From the NCBI GenBank assembly GCA_041675325.1, contig JBAYUG010000079.1, positions 1-15,389 on the forward strand: a stretch of DNA of 15,389 nt, in the 5' to 3' direction. How positions within the stretch are numbered: position 1 is the stretch's first letter; the number at the start of each line of letters is the position of its first letter. The DNA is from CAIKZJ01 sp041675325. Lineage in GTDB: Bacteria > Bacteroidota > Ignavibacteria > Tepidaquicellales > Tepidaquicellaceae. Positions 1-7,417 of this stretch are shown here, in pieces. The notes beneath the pieces are model-generated. The model saw only the letters and a program-made list of their open reading frames with translations, made no database searches and was not told where the DNA came from. The translations under genes and the position numbers were made by a program.

Positions 1-1203
1 AGGAAGCATGATGGTTTACCTGCCGCGACAGGATCACTTCTGAGGTCTTTGAAAATGCGGTCTGCGAATGAGTATTATGTAGGTATGGACGGCGGTACAA
101 CAACTAAAGGTGTCTGGAGGACTACTAATGGCGGTAACAACTGGGCTGAATTTAATAACAACTCGATGTCAAACTTACATCCTGTAAGAATGCTTTTATT
201 AAAGACATCGGGAGATACTACTTTATTTGCAGGTACGTCCGGAACTGTTGATTCTTTAAAAGGAGTATATGGTTATACATGGCCAGCTCCTGCGGGTTAC
301 TTCAATAACTTCGAAAGTTATACAGTTGGACAGCGGCTCGCTTGTCAAGATTCTCTCAACTGGACGACTTGGAGCATCATGCCGTGCAACACGACTGAAG
401 ATCCGCTGATTTCCAATGCTCAATCATTTAGTCCAACAAAGTCAGTTGTGATTACACAGAATAACGACTTGGTAAAGCGACTTGGCAATGATTCAACTGG
501 CGTTCATGAGATATCCATAAAGTTCTATGTCCCGACGACCAAGTCGGGGTATTGGAATACGTTATCGGTCTTCGCGGGATCATCATCTAAATGGGGTATG
601 GAGTGCTACTTTGACGTTGCAGCAACCGGTAATAACGGAAGACTCCAGGCAGGCGCAGTGACAGCAATACCGTTCGCCTATACACACGATGCATGGCAGA
701 CGGCGAAATTGTTGTTGAATCTGGATGTCGATTCGGCTAAGTTCCTCATCAATGGGACCATGGTTCATAAATGGAAATGGACATTAGGTGCAAATGGCAC
801 AGCAGTTCCGAAGAAACTTGGTGGTAACAACTTCTTTGGAGCAACAGCAACTGACCAGATGTATGTGGATGACTACTCTTACATGCCGAACGCTAATTGG
901 ATAATAACCGGTGTTACTCAGAATGGTAATACAGTACCGACAGAATACGCTTTGTCACAGAACTATCCTAACCCGTTCAACCCGACAACAAAGATTAACT
1001 TTGCATTACCAAAATCAGGACTTGTAACAATGAAAGTCTATGACATTCTTGGTAAAGAAGTAGCAACATTGGTCAATGAAGTCAGGAACGCAGGAAGTTA
1101 TACTTTAGATTTCAACGCAAGCAATCTAACAAGCGGAACGTATTTCTACCGTCTTGAATCGAACGGATTTGTTGGTACAAAGAAAATGATGTTAGTTAAA
1201 TAA
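1..1203 (+). CDS. T9SS-secreted protein with BNR-like and jelly-roll-like domains (5' partial)
   Basis: The reading frame is open from the first base of the window, so the ATG at 49 is probably internal and the true start lies outside. A BNR/propeller-type motif (TTNGGNNW) sits at about nt 121-144. From about nt 300 to 890 comes a roughly 195-residue beta-rich segment that starts NNFESYTVGQRL and ends YVDDYSY; I recognise this pattern from other T9SS cargo proteins of Bacteroidota and infer a concanavalin-like jelly roll, possibly carbohydrate binding. Nt 946-1200 is a type A T9SS sorting domain (QNYPNPFNP, then VYDILGKEVATL, ending TKKMMLVK). That tail is removed and the protein exported or anchored to the cell surface by the T9SS. 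The natural substrate cannot be told. A terminator follows at once. Confidence 0.9.
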   Translation, partial: RKHDGLPAATGSLLRSLKMRSANEYYVGMDGGTTTKGVWRTTNGGNNWAEFNNNSMSNLHPVRMLLLKTSGDTTLFAGTSGTVDSLKGVYGYTWPAPAGYFNNFESYTVGQRLACQDSLNWTTWSIMPCNTTEDPLISNAQSFSPTKSVVITQNNDLVKRLGNDSTGVHEISIKFYVPTTKSGYWNTLSVFAGSSSKWGMECYFDVAATGNNGRLQAGAVTAIPFAYTHDAWQTAKLLLNLDVDSAKFLINGTMVHKWKWTLGANGTAVPKKLGGNNFFGATATDQMYVDDYSYMPNANWIITGVTQNGNTVPTEYALSQNYPNPFNPTTKINFALPKSGLVTMKVYDILGKEVATLVNEVRNAGSYTLDFNASNLTSGTYFYRLESNGFVGTKKMMLVK

Positions 1204-1225
1204 TCCGAACCATTTTTTAGATTTT

Positions 1226-1254
1226 GGGGCTATTGTTTTGTGATAGCCCCTTTT
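1226..1254 (+). terminator. Rho-independent terminator of the T9SS cargo gene
   Basis: Perfect 8-bp stem GGGGCTAT (1226-1233) / ATAGCCCC (1243-1250) with a 9-base loop, followed by TTTTC. It starts 22 bases after the TAA. On the opposite strand the bases after the hairpin are A-rich, so it should act mainly on the plus strand and not on the converging gene. Confidence 0.85.
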
Positions 1255-1280
1255 CATTCAATTCATTTCTTTATTTTATT

Positions 1281-1853
1281 CTACTCCCCTGTCAGACAAC
1301 CCGAAACATTCCAGTAGCTGTTTTCTCCTGAAGGTATTATTACTTGGAACTTATGTTTTCCTGCTTCCAACCCGTCTAATTTTATCTCGTAAGGCGTTAC
1401 AACAATTCCCGGACACCAGTTTGAACAGCTGTAATCTGATGATGACATTCCATTCGGGAAGTTTCCTGAAGAAGGATTGTTTTCTCTGTAACTCGCACAG
1501 TCTGTTCTCCATGGTATTAAATTTAAAACTTCCATCCCGTCAACAAGAATCTTATGAACTTTAGGAGTAAACTCATCATTGCCATGACCCGTTGTCACAA
1601 ATTTCAGTTTTATGTTCTTTAGTCCATCAGGTATTACTGCACTTACTTTCAAAGTATCTGTCCTGAACAAATCCGTATTGCCCTGTCCCTCCATTTCCAT
1701 ATAGCTGAGAGTATTGAACAAAGGCTGTACCCACTTAATATTATTCTGATATTCTGATTCCTCAAAATATTTTATCCGTAAACTTACAGTATGTCCACCT
1801 TTATCCCAGTTGCCTATAAATACGCCGATGTATGTATCATTACCCTGTTTCAT
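1281..1853 (-). CDS. PNGase F-like peptide:N-glycanase, C-terminal part (separate frame)
   Basis: This 190-residue frame holds the end of the N-domain and the whole C-domain of a PNGase F-type amidase, which cleaves N-glycans from asparagine in glycoproteins. Visible family features: GNW near residue 16 (Trp120 of PNGase F), TTGHGNDEF at 87-95 with Glu94 matching catalytic Glu206, PWRTDC then NPSSGNF at 114-132, and SNWCPG at 144-149 (Trp251/Cys252 of PNGase F). Cys119 and Cys147 match the Cys231-Cys252 disulfide. It has no signal peptide, and its ATG overlaps the stop of the upstream frame as ATGA, inside what is one domain in the family. It is therefore either the second half of a frameshifted gene or is translated by coupled re-initiation. 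Gly14 stands where PNGase F has Glu118, and Cys143 where it has Arg248. Family assignment is firm; activity is doubtful. Confidence 0.88.
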   Translation of the reverse strand: MKQGNDTYIGVFIGNWDKGGHTVSLRIKYFEESEYQNNIKWVQPLFNTLSYMEMEGQGNTDLFRTDTLKVSAVIPDGLKNIKLKFVTTGHGNDEFTPKVHKILVDGMEVLNLIPWRTDCASYRENNPSSGNFPNGMSSSDYSCSNWCPGIVVTPYEIKLDGLEAGKHKFQVIIPSGENSYWNVSGCLTGE

Positions 1854-2887
1854 CCCCTTAAGCTGATATCGGTTATGTCAAGGCGATAAACGATTGAATC
1901 CTTCCATTCAAGTCCGCCGATTTTAATATCCTTCCCGAAAGATCCTGTTCCGAAAGATGTCATGAACCTTATAAGTTCAAGAGGTGGTTCATAATCTTCC
2001 GTCAATACAATCCCTTCATTATCATTCTTGTACTTTGGAAGCGCGTCAATTCCCTCTTTAAAAGCTTCTATGAAATTCCTCATTCCAGTAATAGGTATCG
2101 CAAACACAGAACCCGTCCTGTCGTATGCATCTCCGTTCGAACGTACAGTCACTTCTGCAATCACTATCGTGTTTTCAGTCAAATTCGGCAGATTCACTTT
2201 CTTAATAACAACTGAACCCTTCGCAGTTCTTATCACATCCTTCGTAAAATCACTTAAGTGATCATTATTAAAATTAAGGTTCTCATTCCTGAATATCTCA
2301 AATGTTTTGTACCTGCTCTCAATTAACTTCTGCTGGAATTCGCCTTCACTAAGTTCGGTAATATTCGACGTCGGAATCAGTGCCTCATTTATGAATCCCT
2401 CAGAGTTAATAATTTTCTTCGCATAAATTTCATAACTGTCATTTCTGATTACTTTCAATACAAGTCCGGGTATTTCTGCAAGATATAATAAAGGTGCTCC
2501 ATAATTCTCAGCCATATCTGTATAAAAAACTTCGACTTTGTTCGACCTTATATTTAGTGTGGTTTTCATGCATGGATATCCGAGTATTTCACTGTAATCG
2601 TGAGCAATTTCATGAAACTTGGTTTCATACGTTTTTCTGAAAGCAAAATATCCGTTTTCAGAATTCTCAAGAAATTGAATGGTCTGTCCTGACTTGAAAT
2701 CTATGTATTGCTGTTCTTTTTTCAGCATCGGCTTTGTTATCCGCAGTGATTCTTTCATCGTATAAATTACAATCGAATCGTTCGGCATCTCTTTACCGTT
2801 ATTCCTAATTCCGTACACAACCATCATTTGCGGAAACGCAGTGTTTAAGCTAATAGACAAAAGTACAAATAACAAAAGTCTCTTCAT
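1850..2887 (-). CDS. PNGase F-like peptide:N-glycanase, N-terminal part with signal peptide and extra N-domain
   Basis: Residues 1-20 form a Sec signal peptide (Lys-Arg, then LLLFVLLSISL, ending AFPQ), so export is expected. Residues 21-200 are an extra domain; ILGYPCMKTT (101-110) and EIPGLVLKV (138-146) resemble the GY-C-K and GLPGL motifs of GLPGLI proteins, and its place matches the N-terminal bowl-like domain of some longer PNGases (PNGase F-II, Bacteroides). From about 205 the PNGase N-domain begins: SNGDAYDRTG (250-259) carries Asp256-Arg257, matching catalytic Asp60 and Arg61 of PNGase F, and ELIRFMTSFGTG (304-315) matches its GRFITPYWVGT strand. The frame stops at LDITDISLRG, mid-domain; the domain resumes in the frame starting at 1853. 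The two parts total 535 residues, a plausible full enzyme. No Shine-Dalgarno sequence precedes the ATG. Confidence 0.87.
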   Translation of the reverse strand: MKRLLLFVLLSISLNTAFPQMMVVYGIRNNGKEMPNDSIVIYTMKESLRITKPMLKKEQQYIDFKSGQTIQFLENSENGYFAFRKTYETKFHEIAHDYSEILGYPCMKTTLNIRSNKVEVFYTDMAENYGAPLLYLAEIPGLVLKVIRNDSYEIYAKKIINSEGFINEALIPTSNITELSEGEFQQKLIESRYKTFEIFRNENLNFNNDHLSDFTKDVIRTAKGSVVIKKVNLPNLTENTIVIAEVTVRSNGDAYDRTGSVFAIPITGMRNFIEAFKEGIDALPKYKNDNEGIVLTEDYEPPLELIRFMTSFGTGSFGKDIKIGGLEWKDSIVYRLDITDISLRG

Positions 2888-2906
2888 GAAAAGTAATTTA
2901 TTTGCA

Positions 2907-2914
2907 CAAAGTTA
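2907..2914 (-). promoter_or_regulatory. Possible Bacteroidota-type -7 element for the PNGase locus
   Basis: Read on the minus strand the bases are TAACTTTG, an exact match to the TAnnTTTG -7 consensus of Bacteroidota, 19 bases before the ATG. A clear -33 TTTG partner is not visible at the expected distance. A TATAAT also occurs a little upstream on the same strand, without a good -35. Weak candidate. Confidence 0.25.
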
Positions 2915-2981
2915 TGCTATTATATTGTTATTTTCCACGCTAAAAACTAAATTTGCAAAATTAAAAAAATTAATGAACTTT

Positions 2982-3001
2982 TATAACACAGAAATGTTAT
3001 A
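2982..3001. promoter_or_regulatory. Operator-like inverted repeat between divergent genes
   Basis: TATAACA (2982-2988) and TGTTATA (2995-3001) form a perfect 7-bp dyad around a 6-base spacer. It lies in the 214-base region between the divergent PNGase and acyl-CoA mutase genes, a usual place for a dimeric repressor or activator site. No regulator gene is adjacent, and the local AT-richness makes a chance dyad possible. Confidence 0.35.
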
Positions 3002-3028
3002 TGTATTAAAGTTTTATTCCTCCTAAGC

Positions 3029-3080
3029 AAAGAGGTGTCGGGAACAATAAACTTCGGTTTACCCCTCACCTCTTTTATTA
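3029..3080 (+). promoter_or_regulatory. Nested hairpin leader upstream of the acyl-CoA mutase gene
   Basis: AAAGAGGTG (3029-3037) pairs with CACCTCTTT (3067-3075). Inside, GGG (3040-3042) pairs with CCC (3062-3064), and TAAAC (3048-3052) pairs with GTTTA (3057-3061) around a TTCG loop closed by C-G, the very stable UUCG tetraloop. TTTTATTATTT follows the outer stem, so the element looks like an intrinsic terminator placed 26 bases before the mutase start. With no plus-strand gene upstream, it could be an attenuator in the mutase leader or a terminator for an unseen short RNA. Confidence 0.55.
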
Positions 3081-3101
3081 TTTGAATCTAATTTTTAGAA
3101 A

Positions 3102-4748
3102 ATGAATAACAGCAAAAGTAAGAAAGAATGGCTTGAAAAAGCCGCATCAGCTAAAACCACAGGAATGAAGTTCACTTCCCTTAGCGGTAAAGAACTCGAT
3201 ATCGCTTACACACCCGAAGATGTTTCAAAAAATGATTATGATACGATGCTTGGTCATCCTGGCGAGTTTCCTTACACACGGGGCATTCATACGAATATGT
3301 ACCGCGGTAAGATTTGGACTATGAGACAGTTCGCAGGATTCGGTACACCGGAAGATACAAACGAAAGGTTTAAGTATCTGCTCGAACACGGTCAGACGGG
3401 TCTTTCGACTGCTTTTGATATGCCGACACTTATGGGTTGGGATGCTGATGCTCCTCTTGCAGAAGGGGAAGTTGGTATCTGCGGAGTTTCAATTTCTTCA
3501 TTGCAGGATATGGAAATCCTTTTTAACGGTATTCCGCTCGATAAGGTCTCAACCTCTATGACAATAAATTCTCCGGCTGCAATGGTTTTTGCTTTCTATC
3601 TTGCTGTTGGTGAAAAACAAGGAGTCCCCTTTTCAAAACTTCGCGGCACATTACAGAATGATATTTTAAAAGAGTACATTGCACAAAAAGAATTTATTTA
3701 TCCTCCTAAAGAATCAATGAGAATCATAACTGATATGATTGAATACTGCACAAACGAAGTACCGCAGTTTAATCCTGTAAGCGTTAGCGGCTATCACATT
3801 CGAGAGGCTGGCTCTACCGCTGCGCAGGAGCTGGCTTTCACACTTGCCGATGGATTTGCATACATTGAAGCTTGCATTGAAAGAGGGATGGATGTTGATG
3901 CTTTTGCTCCGAGAATATCACATTTCTTTAATTCACACCTCGACTTCTTTGAGGAGATAGCTAAGTTCAGAGCTGCAAGAAGAATTTATGCTAAACGCAT
4001 GAAGGATAAATACGGTGCAAAAAATCCTAAGAGCTGGGTGCTAAGATTCCATACACAAACAGCGGGTTGTTCGCTTACAGCGCAGCAGCCGGAAAACAAT
4101 ATAGTAAGAACTGCTATCGAAGCACTCGCTGCAGTTCTTGGCGGAACACAAAGTCTGCATACAAACTCAATGGATGAAACACTTGCATTACCGTCAGATA
4201 AAGCTGTTAAGATTGCTCTTAGAACTCAGCAGATAATTGCTTATGAGCACGGCGTAATCAATGTTGCTGACCCGCTAGGCGGAAGTTACTATATCGAAAA
4301 GCTTACGGATGAAATCGAAGCCGAAGCAGAAAAGTATTTTAACATGATTGAAGCACAGGGCGGTGTTATAGCTTGTATTGAAAACGGATTCTTCCAGAAA
4401 GAAATTGCAAACGCAGCATACAGATACCAGAAAGAGCTTGATAACAAAGAGAAGATAGTCGTAGGCGTAAACGACTTTGTTGAAGAAAATGAAAAGATTG
4501 ATATTCCAATACTTCAGATATCAAAGTCAGTTGAGGAAATGCAGGTAAATAGACTTAAAGAACTTAAAATGTCGCGAAATCAGGAAGATGTTAAAAATGC
4601 TCTCGCCGATCTCGGCAAAGCATCTCAGGACGGCAGAAACTTAATGCCAGTAATACTCGATTGTGCCCGTAAATATGTTACTCTCGGTGAAATGATAGGA
4701 GAAATGAAAGAAACATTCGGTGTTTATCACGAAACAGCCGTTTTCTAA
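3102..4748 (+). CDS. B12-dependent acyl-CoA mutase large subunit, isobutyryl-CoA mutase (icmA)-like
   Basis: This 548-residue protein is the substrate-binding TIM-barrel subunit of the methylmalonyl-CoA mutase family, which rearranges acyl-CoA carbon skeletons using adenosylcobalamin. Conserved stretches: TMRQFAGFG (73-81), GLSTAFDMPTLMGWD (100-114), GTLQNDILKEYIAQK (182-196), SGYHIREAG (229-237) with Tyr231/His232 matching Tyr243/His244 of the Propionibacterium enzyme, and FHTQTAG (316-322). The two residues that select the acyl group are Phe77 and Gln195. Methylmalonyl-CoA mutase has Tyr89 and Arg207 there, while isobutyryl-CoA mutase has Phe80 and Gln198, so n-butyryl/isobutyryl-CoA is the better guess. 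The length fits IcmA (about 566), and the B12-binding domain is absent, so a separate small subunit must be encoded outside this window. An in-frame TAG two codons upstream fixes ATG 3102 as the earliest start. Confidence 0.95.
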   Translation: MNNSKSKKEWLEKAASAKTTGMKFTSLSGKELDIAYTPEDVSKNDYDTMLGHPGEFPYTRGIHTNMYRGKIWTMRQFAGFGTPEDTNERFKYLLEHGQTGLSTAFDMPTLMGWDADAPLAEGEVGICGVSISSLQDMEILFNGIPLDKVSTSMTINSPAAMVFAFYLAVGEKQGVPFSKLRGTLQNDILKEYIAQKEFIYPPKESMRIITDMIEYCTNEVPQFNPVSVSGYHIREAGSTAAQELAFTLADGFAYIEACIERGMDVDAFAPRISHFFNSHLDFFEEIAKFRAARRIYAKRMKDKYGAKNPKSWVLRFHTQTAGCSLTAQQPENNIVRTAIEALAAVLGGTQSLHTNSMDETLALPSDKAVKIALRTQQIIAYEHGVINVADPLGGSYYIEKLTDEIEAEAEKYFNMIEAQGGVIACIENGFFQKEIANAAYRYQKELDNKEKIVVGVNDFVEENEKIDIPILQISKSVEEMQVNRLKELKMSRNQEDVKNALADLGKASQDGRNLMPVILDCARKYVTLGEMIGEMKETFGVYHETAVF

Positions 4749-4780
4749 GAAACTAAATTTAAAAATAGGTCTAACTTTGA

Positions 4781-4808
4781 ACCCGGACATCTATCCGGGT
4801 TTTTATTT
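4781..4808 (+). terminator. Rho-independent terminator of the mutase gene
   Basis: ACCCGGA (4781-4787) / TCCGGGT (4794-4800), a perfect 7-bp stem with a 6-base loop, followed by TTTTATTT. It begins 32 bases after the mutase stop and runs into the last codons of the converging gene. The minus-strand side has only a short T stretch, so it mainly serves the plus strand. Confidence 0.85.
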
Positions 4809-6884
4809 AACCAGAACAAACTTCTTCGTTAATATTTTATCACCTGACTTTAAAACATAAAAGTAAATTCCGCTTGAAAGTCCAGCAGCATTAAACCTAA
4901 CATCATGCCTGCCTGAAATTAGTTCTTCGTTTAATAGTTCAGCAATTTCCGTCCCCTTTAAATCATAAACCTTCAAAGAGGTAAATTGAGTATTTGCCAA
5001 TGTGAAGCTGATACAGGTTTCAGCATTAAACGGATTAGGATAATTCTGAAATAGTCTCATAATTTCAACATTCTCAGAAACAGTATTAATAAATATTGCT
5101 CCCCCGTCAGTTAATTTCATAATTAATGAATTTTCTCCGCAAACCCAGCCAGTATTGGAATCAGTAAAATCAAAACCAAATAATCTTAATGAAGTTGGAA
5201 AACTTACAAACCTCCATGTACTTCCGCCATTAGTCGAACGGTATATTTTATTATATGACAATAAGTAACCCGTATTGAAGTCCAAGAATTTTATATTCTG
5301 AATATTCCCAAATATTGTTGAGATCTCACTCCAGTTCATTCCTCCATCACTTGTTCGCATTATTACAGATGTTGAGTCCCCTTCTGAAATTATCCAGCCG
5401 GTCAAGAGATTTATAAAATCATAATCTCTTATAGCAGTATCAAAAACCTGAATCCAGTTTACTCCTCCGTTTGTACTCTTGAAAAGACTAATTCCGTTAG
5501 ATCCATACACGGTCTGTCCATCAAAGAATACTGCTCTAATAATCGAATTATTATTTGGAATTTCTATCCACTGAATTCCGCCATTAGTGGTCTTTATAAT
5601 GCTCTCATTAGAAAAAGCCCAGCCGGTATCGCTATTAAGAAAAGTCAGTGAGAATATTTCTCCTGAGTATGGATAAACAAGACTCCAGCTATTCCCAAAA
5701 TTATTTGTTTTAAAGATATTCCCCCTGTCTGCAACAGAATACCCCGTGTTGAGATCCGTAAATTCGGTAAACTTAATTTTTAGCGAAGAAGAATAATTAT
5801 CATAAACCCAGTTTGCACCACCGTTAGTCGATTTCCAATTTGCGTTGTTCGTTCCATTACTCCATAAGACGTTTAAAGAAATGGATTGTATCCTGCTAAG
5901 TGAGCAGCTGTGTTTTCCGAGTAAAGTATCAAAATTGAGTCCACCATTAATGGTTTTCATCACCCTGCTGTAAGAATCGACTAAGTAGAATTCCGATTCA
6001 TTGATGAATGATGAGGCATTAACTCCGTTCACTTCCATTAATACAAACCAGTCCTGCCCACCGTTTGTTGACTTTAAGACCCTTGTGTTTGTTGTAACAT
6101 ATCCTGTAATTGGGTCAGAAAAATAAATGTTGTTAGGTGTTGATGAATTATTCGGTACATTTGACTCCGACCAGTTTAGTCCTCCATTAGTTGTTTTCAT
6201 TGTGAAAAGTTTGCCGAACCTTTCACCCGCACACCAACCGTTATCATTTATAAAATACATATTAGTCATCTCAAGAGCATCAACTCCTGTATTAAACCTG
6301 TTCCAGCTTAAACCTGAATTTGTTGTATTAAAAACATAAGCGTAATTATTAGTCAGATTAATCGCTCCAATGTACCCTGTATTCAAATTAATAAAGTATA
6401 TATCTTTATACTCATAAATATCTGCTGTATCCGGATTAAAAAAATCCCAATTTATTCCACCTGAAGTAGTTATTCCTATTCTATTGCTTAATGCGGCGAA
6501 ACCCTTGTCTTGGCTAATAAAATGGAGAACGTTAATCTTAGAAGAAAAAGCCGTATTAAATATCCAGTTTGATCCTCCATTTGATGTCCTGAAGACCCTG
6601 CCTGAGTCATCGTATATATAACATACCAGTCCATTAACCTGGCTTTGCCCTTTTATATCTGGATTAACGTACAAAGCTTGCTGCGAAAAATTCGCTCCGC
6701 TCTCTGTACTCTTTAGAATAAGTCCGTTATTTCCGAATACCCAGCCTGTTCCGGAAATGAAAGTTACTGTATTGAATGATTCGGGAGAATAATAAGGATT
6801 TCGCAATTGAAAAACGCTTTGAGCATCAGTATTTGCTGATAACAGTAAATAAATCAATAAATATACCGTATTTATAACTTTCAT
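4803..6884 (-). CDS. T9SS-secreted BNR/Ycf48-like beta-propeller protein
   Basis: The 693-residue protein begins with a Sec signal peptide (about residues 1-21, hydrophobic core VYLLIYLLLSA, likely cut near TDA-Q). The body (about 30-605) consists of 14 repeats of about 40 residues, each with a variant of STNGGxxW followed by a GY/GW strand (STNGGQDW, TTNGGIQW, TSDGGMNW). This is the BNR/Ycf48-like propeller pattern, and 14 units would fit two seven-bladed propellers. Residues about 609-693 are a T9SS type A sorting domain (LFQNYPNPFNAETC, then VYDLKGTEIAELL, ending TKKFVLVK), so the protein is exported to the surface or medium. No catalytic residues are recognisable. The likely role is binding or adhesion at the cell surface; the name photosystem II assembly factor often given to such repeats would mislead. 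The gene stands alone and converges on the mutase gene. Confidence 0.92.
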   Translation of the reverse strand: MKVINTVYLLIYLLLSANTDAQSVFQLRNPYYSPESFNTVTFISGTGWVFGNNGLILKSTESGANFSQQALYVNPDIKGQSQVNGLVCYIYDDSGRVFRTSNGGSNWIFNTAFSSKINVLHFISQDKGFAALSNRIGITTSGGINWDFFNPDTADIYEYKDIYFINLNTGYIGAINLTNNYAYVFNTTNSGLSWNRFNTGVDALEMTNMYFINDNGWCAGERFGKLFTMKTTNGGLNWSESNVPNNSSTPNNIYFSDPITGYVTTNTRVLKSTNGGQDWFVLMEVNGVNASSFINESEFYLVDSYSRVMKTINGGLNFDTLLGKHSCSLSRIQSISLNVLWSNGTNNANWKSTNGGANWVYDNYSSSLKIKFTEFTDLNTGYSVADRGNIFKTNNFGNSWSLVYPYSGEIFSLTFLNSDTGWAFSNESIIKTTNGGIQWIEIPNNNSIIRAVFFDGQTVYGSNGISLFKSTNGGVNWIQVFDTAIRDYDFINLLTGWIISEGDSTSVIMRTSDGGMNWSEISTIFGNIQNIKFLDFNTGYLLSYNKIYRSTNGGSTWRFVSFPTSLRLFGFDFTDSNTGWVCGENSLIMKLTDGGAIFINTVSENVEIMRLFQNYPNPFNAETCISFTLANTQFTSLKVYDLKGTEIAELLNEELISGRHDVRFNAAGLSSGIYFYVLKSGDKILTKKFVLVK

Positions 6885-7144
6885 AGTGCAAAATACTCTT
6901 ATACTACGTCTTTTTCAATCTATATTCCATATTAGGTCTTGAGATCCCAACATTTATTAACTTATTTCAGATATCAATATATATAGTACAAAAAATCATA
7001 GCCAATAATTTAAAAGTTAGCCGATAAGTCTATACAAAATAACACAGATTTAAACAAAAAACAGACTCATTCATTGGTTGTACTCTTCATCCTTGTTTTG
7101 AAATTTTCCTTTTCATTAGATCAAGTACCCTATTCTATTAAGGT

Positions 7145-7266
7145 GTTTTTTTATGCTACCCGAATTGTAAAAAGTGCATTTTAATTTATTAAAGTAAGTT
7201 TTTAAGCTCTAAATACATGATATAACAGTTATATATATTTGCTCTATTTTTATGTTTTTTTATGCT
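7145..7266. repeat. 13-bp exact direct repeat
   Basis: GTTTTTTTATGCT occurs at 7145-7157 and again at 7254-7266, 109 bases apart. In such AT-rich DNA this can be chance, although the shared GC-containing end (ATGCT) makes it a little less trivial. Confidence 0.35.
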
Positions 7267-7417
7267 TTTTATATATTTTCATCGAATATAGTCACAGGAC
7301 TTAATATATTCAATTAAATAGCTGCTCAACTATCTTTATTATATATATGTTATTATAGTTATTTATATATTATGATCTAAGCATTTGAAATATTTCACAA
7401 TAATTATTCCAAATATA

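Noticed and set aside
1850..1860. Programmed -1 frameshift site at the PNGase split
   Set aside because: The zero-frame codons TTA AGG GGA do not form an X XXY YYZ slippery heptamer, and I see no strong hairpin right after it. Kept only as a minor option.
2841..3026. Small plus-strand frame of 61 codons in the divergent intergenic region
   Set aside because: It overlaps the signal-peptide end of the PNGase gene, has no recognisable motif or ribosome binding site, and is rich in AT-driven residues. Treated as chance.
3102..4748. Calling this gene methylmalonyl-CoA mutase
   Set aside because: Overall similarity fits, but the residues at the Tyr89/Arg207 positions are Phe and Gln, the isobutyryl-CoA mutase pair. 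The broad family is kept and the narrow name avoided.
4803..6884. Photosystem II assembly factor (Ycf48) function
   Set aside because: Only the repeat type is shared. A signal peptide plus T9SS tail and no photosynthesis genes nearby point to a surface or secreted protein.
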